From positions 1 to 64,000 of the forward strand of contig NZ_JACXZC010000002.1 of NCBI RefSeq assembly GCF_020281205.1: 64,000 nt of DNA. Reading direction: 5' to 3'. The notes below the pieces were generated by a model. The model saw only the letters and a program-made list of their open reading frames with translations, was not told where the DNA came from and ran no database searches. Position numbers and translations under genes: made by a program. The DNA comes from Empedobacter stercoris (GTDB taxonomy: Bacteria > Bacteroidota > Bacteroidia > Flavobacteriales > Weeksellaceae). How positions within the stretch are numbered: position 1 is the stretch's first letter; each line of letters starts with the position of its first letter. Positions 7,813-16,335 of this stretch are shown piece by piece.

Positions 7813-10373
7813 AAAAAATAGTACTATCATTAAGTTTAATCTTTGGACTAACTCAAGCATTTGCTTGCGCTGATGGAGGAGGAGAAGATTACTATTATTA
7901 CAATCTTTTTTCTCAAACATTAAGCGAAGCGCCACAATATCAACCTTTTTTGATGACATTGGATAATCCATATTATTCGATTGATGAAAATCAAAAAAAT
8001 GAGAATATTTTAGATTGGCAAAAAACATTAGGAATCACATATCAACAAGCTTACGAATTGGTTTTTAAAGCATCAAAACAAGAAGTTGATTCGATGATTA
8101 AAACTGGAAAATCAACCAATTCAACAACCAATTTTGCGACAACAGATTGGATAAAAAAGAATAAACAACAATTGCTTTATTTATCATATGCCAAATATTT
8201 AGAGCCTTACATGGCATTTTATTACATTGATAATGGTGAGTGGTCGTATGTCGATCGTCCAGAAAAAAATGTTAATAATCTAAATTATAAAAAAGTTCTT
8301 GAGGTTCTAAAGAAGAGTTGGAATGCGGAAACAGATAAAGAATTGAAAACGCGTTATGGTTATCAATTGGTTCGTTTTGCACATTATTTCCATGAATACA
8401 GAGATGCTATTAACTATTTTAACATGTATGTAGCTTCTCAGGGACTAAAAAATTCGATGTATTATTATGCGTTAGATCAAAAAGGTGGTGCCGAACGTGC
8501 ACTCGGAAATTATGTACAAGCGAATTATGATTTTTTCGAAGTTTTTTCACATTCTAATGACCGTAAATTAAGTGCTTATCAGTCGATGAACGTGACACAA
8601 GATTTAAATTATGAGAAGCTTTTGGCAAATGCAAAAACTACACAAGAGAAAAATGATTTGTATCTATTGATTGGTTACAATGACTTTTCTAATCCGTTAG
8701 CACCCGCGAAAAAAATTATTGCAAATGATGTGAATGCGCCACAAGCTCGAATTTTATTTGCGCGTTCTATCAATTTAATCGAGCGTCAATATTTGCAACA
8801 AAATCCTGAAGATTATTATTGGAATTCGACACAAGGACGAAAAAAATACACGGATTTGTATTTGCCTGTAAAATTGAATAATGAATATTATGGAAGTTCG
8901 GTTGATAATTCGAAAGAAGAAATTCAAATTAATGAGTTGATTGCCTTAGCAAAATTACAAGCTACAAAAGCCGATAACAAAGAATTTTGGAATTTATCGG
9001 TTGCTTATTTGAATTTATTGAATAAAAATTTTACCGAAACGAAGACGTATTTAGCAAAAGTAAATTCGACCTCGAAAGAATTTCAACAACAAAAAAATGT
9101 AATTCAAGTTTTATTAGAAATTTTCGAACAAAAGAAAATTACGGATAGTTTTGAGAATCAATTGATGCAAAAATATGCGTCAATCCTTCATTACGAATAC
9201 CCAAAATTACCAGAAAATGAATACGAATATCCTATTAGTGAGAATCAAAAAATGAATCTAAAAAATGTCATTTTAGACGTTTTGGCAAATCGATATTTTT
9301 TGCAAGGCGATAAAGGAAAAGCGTTTTTGATTCATAACGAAATTACACAATTAGGTTCAAATCCGAATTGGGCGATTATCAACGATTTGGATAAATTGGA
9401 TAAGAAAACGAATAAAACAGCTTTCGAAAAATATTTAATCAATACAAAAGTAAAATCGAGTTCATGGGATTGGAGAACCGAAAAATCAACGGATATTCAA
9501 TTTAAATTAGCTGATTATTTAGCTGATTTCAAAGGGACTATTTATTTGGGCGAAATGAAATTTGATTTAGCAAAGAAGGAATTCGAAAAAATAGATCCAA
9601 CATTTCATACTTCCGAAAGTTCATATTTTGTGTATGATTACAATTATTCGACAGAAAAAGAAACAAAAACTTGGGTAGAAAACCAATTTGATGGCTTTCA
9701 TAATATTCCAAGTAAGATTTTTGGGTACAATAAAATTGAATGTTTTAACTGTGATGAAAATCAGGTAATTGAAACGCCTTATTTGAATGAGTTCAAATTT
9801 ATCAAATCTAAAATGTCAAAATTAGAATTGACGAATGCAATGATTGAATTGAATAAAATCGGGAAAAAAAATTCTGAAGAAGGTGCGAAAGCAAATTATT
9901 TATTAGGAAATTTTTATTACAACACAACAACTTTAGGGTATTATCGCTATTTGTTGACATTTGATCGAAACAACGAGAATGGACCAAAATATCATAATTA
10001 TGATTCGGAATATGAAGCAACAACAAATTTCTTTTATAAAAGTTTTGGTTGGGGTGGATATTATGTTGATAATTTTACACCTTCAGAAAATTATTTGAAA
10101 AAAGCGTTTGATGCAACTAAGGATAAAGAGATGAAAGCGCAACTATTGTTTGCATTATCAAAGAATGAACAAGGTCGTTTTTACAATGCAAAAGATCCAG
10201 TTTTGAAACGTTTGTATGAAGATCAATATTCGAATGAAAATAAAATATTGGCATATAAAGTGGCAAATTATCGTTCTAATTTCAAGAGTTTAAAACAATA
10301 TTCAGATACGAAAGCGTATCAAGAAATCAAATCAAATTGTAAATATTTCGATTATTACACGAATAACTTTTAA
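7809..10373 (+). CDS. large exported protein of unknown function, helical-repeat like
   Basis: 854 residues with a signal peptide (about 1-19, ending QAFA; the next residue is Cys but the lipobox is poor). The N-terminus is unusually tyrosine-rich (ADGGGEDYYYYN). The rest is rich in Lys, Asn, Tyr and helix-forming stretches and contains TPR-like segments, for example around residues 185-270 and 640-700 (ANYLLGNFYYN). A CFNCDEN segment lies near residue 645. I recognise no catalytic domain. Coupling to the upstream lipoprotein by a 4-bp overlap suggests a two-protein envelope system. A terminator follows. The frame is long and intact with no sign of decay. Confidence 0.7.
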   Translation: MKKIVLSLSLIFGLTQAFACADGGGEDYYYYNLFSQTLSEAPQYQPFLMTLDNPYYSIDENQKNENILDWQKTLGITYQQAYELVFKASKQEVDSMIKTGKSTNSTTNFATTDWIKKNKQQLLYLSYAKYLEPYMAFYYIDNGEWSYVDRPEKNVNNLNYKKVLEVLKKSWNAETDKELKTRYGYQLVRFAHYFHEYRDAINYFNMYVASQGLKNSMYYYALDQKGGAERALGNYVQANYDFFEVFSHSNDRKLSAYQSMNVTQDLNYEKLLANAKTTQEKNDLYLLIGYNDFSNPLAPAKKIIANDVNAPQARILFARSINLIERQYLQQNPEDYYWNSTQGRKKYTDLYLPVKLNNEYYGSSVDNSKEEIQINELIALAKLQATKADNKEFWNLSVAYLNLLNKNFTETKTYLAKVNSTSKEFQQQKNVIQVLLEIFEQKKITDSFENQLMQKYASILHYEYPKLPENEYEYPISENQKMNLKNVILDVLANRYFLQGDKGKAFLIHNEITQLGSNPNWAIINDLDKLDKKTNKTAFEKYLINTKVKSSSWDWRTEKSTDIQFKLADYLADFKGTIYLGEMKFDLAKKEFEKIDPTFHTSESSYFVYDYNYSTEKETKTWVENQFDGFHNIPSKIFGYNKIECFNCDENQVIETPYLNEFKFIKSKMSKLELTNAMIELNKIGKKNSEEGAKANYLLGNFYYNTTTLGYYRYLLTFDRNNENGPKYHNYDSEYEATTNFFYKSFGWGGYYVDNFTPSENYLKKAFDATKDKEMKAQLLFALSKNEQGRFYNAKDPVLKRLYEDQYSNENKILAYKVANYRSNFKSLKQYSDTKAYQEIKSNCKYFDYYTNNF

Positions 10374-10379
10374 TCCAGT

Positions 10380-10408
10380 AAACGCTTCTAATTTTAGGAG
10401 CGTTTTTT
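10380..10408 (+). terminator. intrinsic terminator after the lipoprotein/exported-protein operon
   Basis: AAACGCTTCT pairs with AGGAGCGTTT (one G-U) around a short A/T loop and is followed by a run of six T. Confidence 0.85.
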
Positions 10409-10439
10409 GTTAGAAAATTTTTGACTCAAATAGACTATT

Positions 10440-11090
10440 ATGAAATGTTTTGTAACACAAAAACCAATTCATCGCTATGAAGCTGTGAAAGGTAAAGAGA
10501 TTCAACAAGAAATTTTTAAATTAATTCAACAAGATTATCCAGCTATATCCGGAGAAGAAAATGTTTCAATTAAAGTTCTAAATAAATATCGTCGTTTATT
10601 TTTTGCTAATTTGATTTCGCAAGAAATAGGTGAAATGGAAAAATTGGATCAAGATGTTATAGAAGCAATTCGAAATAATTCGATTCTTTCAGAAAATATC
10701 AAAGAAGAAACAGTAAAAACATTAACAATTGGTGAAAAAATAGCTGATAATGTGGCTACTTTTGGAGGAAGTTGGACGTTTATTGTTGCGTTTTTTGTGT
10801 TTTTATTAGCGTGGATGTTACTTAACTTCTGGATGTTACATAACAAAGGATTTGACCCTTATCCGTTTATTTTATTGAATTTAATTCTTTCTTGTTTAGT
10901 GGCGATTCAAGCACCGATTATCATGATGAGCCAAAATCGACAAGAAGATAAAGACAGGGATAGAGCTGAACACGATTATAAAATCAATTTGAAAGCTGAA
11001 TTGGAGATAAAATTATTAAGTGAAAAAATAGATCATTTATTGGTTCATCAAAACAAAAAATTATTAGAAATTCAGGAAATGCAAATTTAG
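10440..11090 (+). CDS. DUF1003 family membrane protein, probably shortened by a stop codon
   Basis: 216 residues. Two transmembrane helices (about 111-132 and 142-163) sit in the typical DUF1003 core with GGSW before the first helix and PIIMMSQNRQEDKDR after the second, followed by a charged cytoplasmic helix. Function of the family is unknown. The TAG at 11088-11090 interrupts the helix: the same frame stays open for 22 more codons (beginning YLENIEKQ) and ends with TAA at 11157-11159. The tail is amphipathic and Lys/Asp-rich, as expected of the family's C-terminus, so the TAG may be a recent nonsense mutation (see findings). Confidence 0.85.
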   Translation: MKCFVTQKPIHRYEAVKGKEIQQEIFKLIQQDYPAISGEENVSIKVLNKYRRLFFANLISQEIGEMEKLDQDVIEAIRNNSILSENIKEETVKTLTIGEKIADNVATFGGSWTFIVAFFVFLLAWMLLNFWMLHNKGFDPYPFILLNLILSCLVAIQAPIIMMSQNRQEDKDRDRAEHDYKINLKAELEIKLLSEKIDHLLVHQNKKLLEIQEMQI

Positions 11091-11214
11091 TATTTAGAGA
11101 ATATCGAAAAACAAGTGATTCAACCTAAAGATAAGAATGATACGGATCAAAAAGATTAATATAAAGAGGCAATTTAGTTAATTATTCAAACTGAAAATTT
11201 TCATTTATTTTTCA

Positions 11215-11222
11215 TAAATTTG
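11215..11222 (+). promoter_or_regulatory. -7 box (TAAATTTG) of pruA
   Basis: TAAATTTG, an exact TAnnTTTG match 36 bases before the pruA ATG. No good TTG at the -33 distance. Confidence 0.55.
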
Positions 11223-11258
11223 GACTTTGAATAAGTATAAACAAACAAAATAATAAGA

Positions 11259-12887
11259 ATGTCAAAATCATTTGCTCAAATTCCTCAAGCTGTTAACGAA
11301 GAGGTGAAATCGTATGCTCCTGGTACGCCAGAGCGCGCGCAATTATTAGACGCATACAAAAAAATGTTTAACGAGGTAACAGAGGTTCCTCAATACATTG
11401 GTTCTGAAGAGATTTTTTCAGGAAATAAAAAAGAAATTCGTCCTCCACACGATCACCAAAAAGTGGTTGGTTATTTCCACGAAGGAACTCAAGACGATGT
11501 AAGAAAAGCGATAGATACAGCGTTAGCTGCAAAAGAAGCTTGGGTTGCAATGCCTTGGGAAGATAGAGCGGCAATTTTCTTAAAAGCTGCAGATTTAATT
11601 GCTGGTCCTTACCGTGCAAAAATAAATGCTGCAACGATGATTGGACAATCTAAAAATGCGATGCAAGCAGAAATTGATTCAGCTTGTGAGTTAATCGACT
11701 TTTTACGTTTCAATGTACAGTATATGACAGAAATTTATGCAGATCAACCAGTCTCTTCTCCGGGAGTATGGAATCGCGTAGATTATCGTCCATTAGAAGG
11801 ATTTACATTCGCTATCACTCCTTTCAACTTTACTGCAATTGCTGGTAACTTACCTTCTTGTATGGCTTTGATGGGGAATGTTGTTGTTTGGAAACCTTCA
11901 GATAAACAAACTTTAGCTGCTAAAGTGACTATGGAAGTGTTCAAAAAAGCTGGTTTACCAGATGGTGTAATCAATATGATTTTAACTGATGGAGCAGAAA
12001 CTGCAAAAACAGTTTTAGAGCACAAAGATTTTGCTGGATTACACTTCACAGGTTCAACAAAAGTTTTCAATACTTTATGGAAACAAATTGGTGATAATAT
12101 TAATAATTATAGAACTTACCCTCGTATTGTAGGAGAAACAGGAGGAAAAGATTTCGTTATGGTTCACAAATCTGCTTGTGCAACAGAAGTTGCTGTAGCT
12201 TTAGTTCGTGGAGCATTCGAATACCAAGGACAAAAATGTTCTGCAGCTTCTCGTGCTTACATCCCTTCTAATTTATGGAACGAGGTAGAAAAACAAATGA
12301 AAGAAATGTTAGCAACTGTGACATTAGGTTCTCCTGAAGATTTCTCTAATTTCATGACTGCTGTTATTGATAAAAATTCTTTCGAAAAATCAAAAGCATA
12401 TATTGATCGTGCACATGCATCTTCTGAAGCTGAAGTTGTAATTGGTGGTACGTATGACGATTCTGTAGGATACTTTGTTCAACCAACAGTAATCAAAGTA
12501 ACAAATCCTCAATACGAATCAATGGTAGAAGAAATCTTCGGACCTGTATTGTCTGTTTATGTATATGATGAAAATGAATTTGAAGCAACTTTAAAATTAG
12601 TAGACGAAACTTCTGCTTATGCTTTAACAGGTTCTATCTTCTCGAAAGATCGTGCTGCTGTGGGAATCGCATCTAATGCATTGAAAAATGCTTGTGGAAA
12701 CTTCTACATCAACGACAAACCAACAGGAGCTGTAGTTGGGCAACAACCATTTGGTGGAGCACGTGCTTCTGGTACAAATGATAAAGCTGGATCTGCAATG
12801 AACTTGTTACGTTGGACTTCTGTTCAAACTATCAAAGAAACATTAGTTCCTGCGACAGATTATAAATACCCTTTCTTAGCAAAATAA
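11259..12887 (+). CDS. pruA: L-glutamate gamma-semialdehyde dehydrogenase (1-pyrroline-5-carboxylate dehydrogenase)
   Basis: 542 residues, the normal length of the monofunctional PruA family. It oxidises glutamate-5-semialdehyde to glutamate with NAD in proline catabolism. Visible landmarks are the aldehyde-dehydrogenase motif with catalytic Glu in VGETGGKDF (about residue 290) and catalytic Cys in YQGQKCSAASR (about residue 325). Also present are the substrate and NAD regions FTAIAGNLPS, VVWKPSD and the C-terminal PFGGARASGTNDKAGS. The proline dehydrogenase domain found in PutA fusions is absent and no putA lies nearby. The gene appears to be transcribed alone. Confidence 0.96.
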   Translation: MSKSFAQIPQAVNEEVKSYAPGTPERAQLLDAYKKMFNEVTEVPQYIGSEEIFSGNKKEIRPPHDHQKVVGYFHEGTQDDVRKAIDTALAAKEAWVAMPWEDRAAIFLKAADLIAGPYRAKINAATMIGQSKNAMQAEIDSACELIDFLRFNVQYMTEIYADQPVSSPGVWNRVDYRPLEGFTFAITPFNFTAIAGNLPSCMALMGNVVVWKPSDKQTLAAKVTMEVFKKAGLPDGVINMILTDGAETAKTVLEHKDFAGLHFTGSTKVFNTLWKQIGDNINNYRTYPRIVGETGGKDFVMVHKSACATEVAVALVRGAFEYQGQKCSAASRAYIPSNLWNEVEKQMKEMLATVTLGSPEDFSNFMTAVIDKNSFEKSKAYIDRAHASSEAEVVIGGTYDDSVGYFVQPTVIKVTNPQYESMVEEIFGPVLSVYVYDENEFEATLKLVDETSAYALTGSIFSKDRAAVGIASNALKNACGNFYINDKPTGAVVGQQPFGGARASGTNDKAGSAMNLLRWTSVQTIKETLVPATDYKYPFLAK

Positions 12888-12908
12888 ATTTTTAAGAAAT
12901 AAATTTAG

Positions 12909-12939
12909 AATAAGCCTTACATTTGTAGGGCTTATTTTT
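12909..12939 (+). terminator. intrinsic terminator of pruA, containing a promoter
   Basis: AATAAGCCTTAC pairs with GTAGGGCTTATT around ATTT, then T7. The loop and flanks contain TACATTTG (12918-12925), the likely -7 box of the next gene. Confidence 0.85.
12918..12925 (+). promoter_or_regulatory. -7 box (TACATTTG) of the CDF transporter gene, inside a terminator
   Basis: An exact TAnnTTTG match, 19 bases before the ATG at 12945. It sits inside the pruA terminator hairpin. No clear TTG upstream. Confidence 0.5.
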
Positions 12940-12944
12940 TTGGT

Positions 12945-13874
12945 ATGAATGATAATTCGGAAAAAGCAATCAAAGCTTCGATTTTTAGTATTGTAGGAAA
13001 TGCTTCTTTGGCTGGAATTAAGTTTTTGGCTGGTTATTTTGGAAATTCATACGCGCTTATTGCAGATGCTATCGAATCTTCGGCAGATGTTTTTTCATCA
13101 ATATTTGTATTCTTTGGGCTGAAGTATTCAGCTAAACCAGCAGATGAAAATCATCCGTATGGACACGGAAAAGCTGAAGCGTTAATTACATTCTTAGTGG
13201 TTACTTTTCTGATTGTTTCTGCGATTATTATTGCGAAGGAGAGTATTACAAATATTATTACACCACATCATCAACCCAAACCTTTTACGTTATTAGTTCT
13301 TGGAGGAATTATACTGTTTAAAGAATTATCGTTTCAATATGTGATGCGAAAAAGTGTCGAGACCAATAGTTCTTCTTTAAAAGCGGATGCTTGGCACCAT
13401 CGATCAGATGCGATAACTTCGCTAATGGCATTTATCGGAATCTCGATTTCTTTGGTGATGGGACCAGGTTGGGAAGCTGCAGACGATGTAGCAGCACTTT
13501 TTGCATCAACGTTCATTTTATATAATGCATATAAAATTCTTCGTCCTGCTTTGGGCGAAATTATGGATGAACAATTGTATGAAGATGAAATTGAACAAAT
13601 TCGTGAAATAGCCTTACATGTACCAGGTGTTATGGCGACCGAAAAATGTAATGTTCGTAAGAACGGAATGAATTATTATGTGGATTTACATGCGATTGTA
13701 GATGGCTCTATTTCAGTTGTAGAAGGACATAAAATTAGCCATGATCTAAAAGATGCTGTTCAAGCAAAAATGCCTCAAGTAAAAGATGTGTTGGTGCATA
13801 TAGAACCTACTTTTGTTTCGGTTCGAGAATATTTTCGAATCAATCAAATAGAAGATAAAAGGGTAGAGAGATAA
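12945..13874 (+). CDS. cation diffusion facilitator family transporter
   Basis: 309 residues with about six transmembrane helices over residues 10-205 and a cytoplasmic C-terminal domain of about 90 residues. Metal-site motifs are visible: ADAIESSADVFSS in helix 2, HPYGHGKAEAL in the loop to helix 3, and ADAWHHRSDAITS in helix 5 (the HxxxD pair). The C-terminal part (VPGVMATEKCNVRKNG, then VHIEP) is the ferredoxin-like dimerisation domain. It should exchange Zn or another divalent cation for protons across the inner membrane. Metal specificity is not certain. Its promoter lies in the terminator of pruA, so it is probably expressed independently. Confidence 0.93.
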   Translation: MNDNSEKAIKASIFSIVGNASLAGIKFLAGYFGNSYALIADAIESSADVFSSIFVFFGLKYSAKPADENHPYGHGKAEALITFLVVTFLIVSAIIIAKESITNIITPHHQPKPFTLLVLGGIILFKELSFQYVMRKSVETNSSSLKADAWHHRSDAITSLMAFIGISISLVMGPGWEAADDVAALFASTFILYNAYKILRPALGEIMDEQLYEDEIEQIREIALHVPGVMATEKCNVRKNGMNYYVDLHAIVDGSISVVEGHKISHDLKDAVQAKMPQVKDVLVHIEPTFVSVREYFRINQIEDKRVER

Positions 13875-13883
13875 TTTAAATAA

Positions 13884-13915
13884 AAAAAGAGAAGCAATTG
13901 CTTCTCTTTTTGATT
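13884..13915. terminator. bidirectional terminator between CDF transporter and OmpW-like gene
   Basis: AAAAAGAGAAGCAA pairs perfectly with TTGCTTCTCTTTTT. A-rich and T-rich arms allow termination of both converging genes. Confidence 0.88.
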
Positions 13916-13961
13916 TTTCTTTATTTTTAAAAAATCATAATATATATATAAAAGGTCGATT

Positions 13962-14612
13962 TTAGAATAATTTGAACCCAATACCAGTACTGATTAACCA
14001 AGGATTAAGATCTACATCTGCTGGCACATAAACTTGTTGATCCAAAGCAGCTCCAACTGTTACATCTGTGTTTAAATATAATTTTTTAACATCCACGTTC
14101 CAATATAATTTATCATTGATTTTATAATCAAATCCTAATTGAAATCCGAAGCCTACTTTATTTTCATAATCAACACTTGTTACAGCTGCATTTCTACCTT
14201 TTCCTGCACCTTCGTCGTAGAAAATTGTATAGTTAATTCCAGCTCCAATATAAGGTTTTAAATTTTTTGTAGGATACATATGGTATTGCACATTTACAGT
14301 AGGAGGAAGTAACATTACACGACCTAAATCTAAATTTCCTAATGCCGTATTTACAGCAACAACTTCATGTTTAGACGTTCCTAATATTAATTCGGCTGCA
14401 AGATTTTTCGTAATATAATACGTAAAGTCAATTTCAGGAATAACATTATTCGTAACAGCTACATTTCCACCTATAGCTTCAATTTTAGCATCTTCTACAG
14501 GAACTACACCTGTTGCTCTAACACGCATATGCAACTCTCCTGCTTCTTGACCAAATGAAATTGCTGAAGTTAAGATTGCTCCCAATAGTATAAGTCCTTT
14601 TTTCATAATCAT
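13962..14612 (-). CDS. OmpW family outer membrane beta-barrel protein
   Basis: 216 residues with a signal peptide (about 1-22, ending SFGQ). Alternating hydrophobic strands and the OmpW-type features MRVRATGVVP at the mature N-terminus, VNVQYHMYPTKNLKPYIGAG in the middle and a C-terminal aromatic (GIGFKLF) indicate an eight-stranded outer-membrane barrel. OmpW proteins pass small hydrophobic compounds; the ligand here is unknown. Methionines at codons 1 and 3 are both possible starts; MKKGLILL (codon 3, 14606) gives the more usual signal peptide. It converges on the CDF gene. Confidence 0.85.
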   Translation of the reverse strand: MIMKKGLILLGAILTSAISFGQEAGELHMRVRATGVVPVEDAKIEAIGGNVAVTNNVIPEIDFTYYITKNLAAELILGTSKHEVVAVNTALGNLDLGRVMLLPPTVNVQYHMYPTKNLKPYIGAGINYTIFYDEGAGKGRNAAVTSVDYENKVGFGFQLGFDYKINDKLYWNVDVKKLYLNTDVTVGAALDQQVYVPADVDLNPWLISTGIGFKLF

Positions 14613-14804
14613 TGTTTTTTAATTTCTGACAACAAATCTCGGATTAATCTGTCCGAATTAAAATGTTTAAAATCATTTTTTAAAATGACTTTAAACATTT
14701 GTAGTTAATTCAGTTTTTTTTAAATTAAAACCGCTGAGAGTCAATTATTTTTAATGAATAAAAATAATCGTAAAAGAAAAACTTTTCACTTAATAGAAAT
14801 TTAT

Positions 14805-14812
14805 TACTTTTG
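14805..14812 (+). promoter_or_regulatory. -7 box (TACTTTTG) of the acyl-CoA dehydrogenase gene
   Basis: An exact TAnnTTTG match. It overlaps a TTG at 14810 that opens the frame, so that codon cannot be the start; ATG 14849 follows about 30 bases after the expected transcript start. Confidence 0.6.
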
Positions 14813-14848
14813 AAGCTAAGTCATAAAAAAATAATAAAACTCAAAAAA

Positions 14849-15991
14849 ATGGATTTCTTAGAAAATGAAAATTTATCATTAATCGCACAGTCTGCAAGAG
14901 ATTTTGCAAAACAATACATTCAGCCTAATATTATGGAATGGGATGAAGCTCAAACTTTTCCTGTAGAAGTTTTTAAAGAACTTGGAAAAATGGGATTCAT
15001 GGGAATTGTTGTTCCAGAAGAATACGGAGGAAGCGGATTGTCTTATGATGAATATGTATCGATTGTAGATGAAATCTCACAAGTCGACCCTTCTATTGGA
15101 TTGTCTGTAGCTGCGCACAACTCACTTTGTACAAATCATATTTTAGAATTCGGAAACGAAGAACAAAAACAACGATGGTTACCAAAATTAGCAACAGCAG
15201 AATGGATTGGAGCTTGGGGATTAACAGAGCACAATACAGGATCTGATGCAGGAGGAATGTCAACAACAGCTGTTAAAGATGGTGATGAATGGGTAATCAA
15301 TGGTGCAAAAAACTTTATTACACACGCCATTTCTGGAGATGTAGCAGTTGTGATGACACGTACAGGAGAAAAAGGAGCTAAAAATAATGCAACAGCTTTT
15401 GTTATCGAAAAAGGAACACCAGGTTTTACTTCAGGTAAAAAAGAAAATAAATTAGGTATGCGTGCTTCTGAAACAGCAGAATTAATCTTTGATAACGTAC
15501 GTGTTTCTGATGCTAATCGTTTAGGAAATGTAGGAGATGGTTTCAAACAAGCATTGAAAATTTTAGATGGTGGTCGAATTTCTATCGCGGCTTTATCCTT
15601 AGGTATTGCAAAAGGAGCGTATAAAGCTGCTTTAAAATATGCACAAGAGCGTCACCAATTTGGAACTGCAATTGCCAATTTCCAAGCAATTAATTTCAAA
15701 TTAGCTGAAATGGTAACTGAAATTGAAGCTTCTGAATTATTAATTCGCAAAGCTTCTTATCTAAAAAATCACAAAAAACCAATGACAACAGAAGGTGCTA
15801 TGGCAAAATATTATGCATCGGAAGCTTGTGTTAAAATATCGAACGAAGCGGTACAAATATTTGGAGGATACGGCTATACAAAAGATTTTCCAGTAGAAAA
15901 ATTTTACCGAGATTCTAAGTTATGTACAATTGGAGAAGGAACAACTGAAATCCAAAAATTAGTTATTGGAAGAAATATTTTGAAAGATTAA
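14849..15991 (+). CDS. acyl-CoA dehydrogenase
   Basis: 380 residues from ATG 14849 (MDFLENENLS), the usual length of the family. It oxidises acyl-CoA to trans-2-enoyl-CoA using FAD and passes electrons to ETF. The FAD/substrate motif LTEHNTGSDAGG is at about residue 130, the catalytic glutamate lies in GEGTTEIQKLVIGR near the C-terminus, and YGYTKDFPVEKFYRDSK precedes it. Short-chain (butyryl-CoA-type) specificity is likely from these motifs but not certain. It stands alone under its own promoter. The 13 extra upstream codons of the longest frame overlap the -7 box and are rejected. Confidence 0.93.
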   Translation: MDFLENENLSLIAQSARDFAKQYIQPNIMEWDEAQTFPVEVFKELGKMGFMGIVVPEEYGGSGLSYDEYVSIVDEISQVDPSIGLSVAAHNSLCTNHILEFGNEEQKQRWLPKLATAEWIGAWGLTEHNTGSDAGGMSTTAVKDGDEWVINGAKNFITHAISGDVAVVMTRTGEKGAKNNATAFVIEKGTPGFTSGKKENKLGMRASETAELIFDNVRVSDANRLGNVGDGFKQALKILDGGRISIAALSLGIAKGAYKAALKYAQERHQFGTAIANFQAINFKLAEMVTEIEASELLIRKASYLKNHKKPMTTEGAMAKYYASEACVKISNEAVQIFGGYGYTKDFPVEKFYRDSKLCTIGEGTTEIQKLVIGRNILKD

Positions 15992-16002
15992 TGCAAAAGG
16001 AT

Positions 16003-16032
16003 TTGTTTAATTACTAAAGAGTTGTATATTTG
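16003..16032 (+). promoter_or_regulatory. promoter of rpsU (TTG-N19-TATATTTG)
   Basis: TTG at 16003-16005, exactly 19 bases, TATATTTG at 16025-16032: a full match to the Bacteroidota housekeeping promoter. Transcription should start near 16037. Confidence 0.85.
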
Positions 16033-16059
16033 CCATCTCAAAAAGAAATAGATAAAATT

Positions 16060-16254
16060 ATGTTGATTATACCAGTAAAAGACGGAGAGTCAATCGAAAG
16101 AGCTCTAAAAAAATACAAAAGAAAATTTGATAAAACAGGTGTTGTACGTCAGCTAAGAGCACGTCAACAATTTACAAAACCTTCTGTTTCAAACAGAATT
16201 AAGATGAGTAGAGCAATCTACAAACAATCTTTATTGGCACAAGAAGAAGCGTAA
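16060..16254 (+). CDS. rpsU: 30S ribosomal protein bS21
   Basis: 64 residues from ATG 16060 (MLIIPVKDGESIERALKKYK), the normal size and start for Bacteroidota bS21. The frame is open ten codons further upstream, but that part overlaps the promoter. bS21 is a basic small-subunit protein near the anti-Shine-Dalgarno end of 16S rRNA; in Bacteroidota it takes part in hiding that sequence, in line with the lack of Shine-Dalgarno sites here. It is followed by a terminator that overlaps the start of the xer gene. Confidence 0.96.
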   Translation: MLIIPVKDGESIERALKKYKRKFDKTGVVRQLRARQQFTKPSVSNRIKMSRAIYKQSLLAQEEA

Positions 16255-16290
16255 AAAGCTGTTTTAAACAATATAAAGAATTAATTTCTA

Positions 16291-16319
16291 TTGACCTATT
16301 TATTAAAGTTGTAACTTTG
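16291..16319 (+). promoter_or_regulatory. promoter of the xer-hpf genes (TTG-N18-TAACTTTG), inside a terminator
   Basis: TTG at 16291-16293, 18 bases, TAACTTTG at 16312-16319. The predicted start leaves a leader of only about 10-15 bases before ATG 16336. The box lies within the rpsU terminator stem. Confidence 0.65.
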
Positions 16320-16335
16320 ATGAATAGGTTTTTTT
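16294..16335 (+). terminator. intrinsic terminator of rpsU, abutting the xer start codon
   Basis: ACCTATTTATTAAAGTT pairs with AACTTTGATGAATAGGT (17 bp with two G-U pairs, GT loop) and is followed by a run of T reaching directly to the ATG at 16336. Confidence 0.85.

Noticed and set aside
14810-14848. Longer N-terminus of the acyl-CoA dehydrogenase from TTG 14810
   Set aside because: The TTG is part of the -7 box TACTTTTG.
15136-15546. 136-codon open frame antisense to the acyl-CoA dehydrogenase
   Set aside because: A shadow of a well-conserved gene, with no family likeness.
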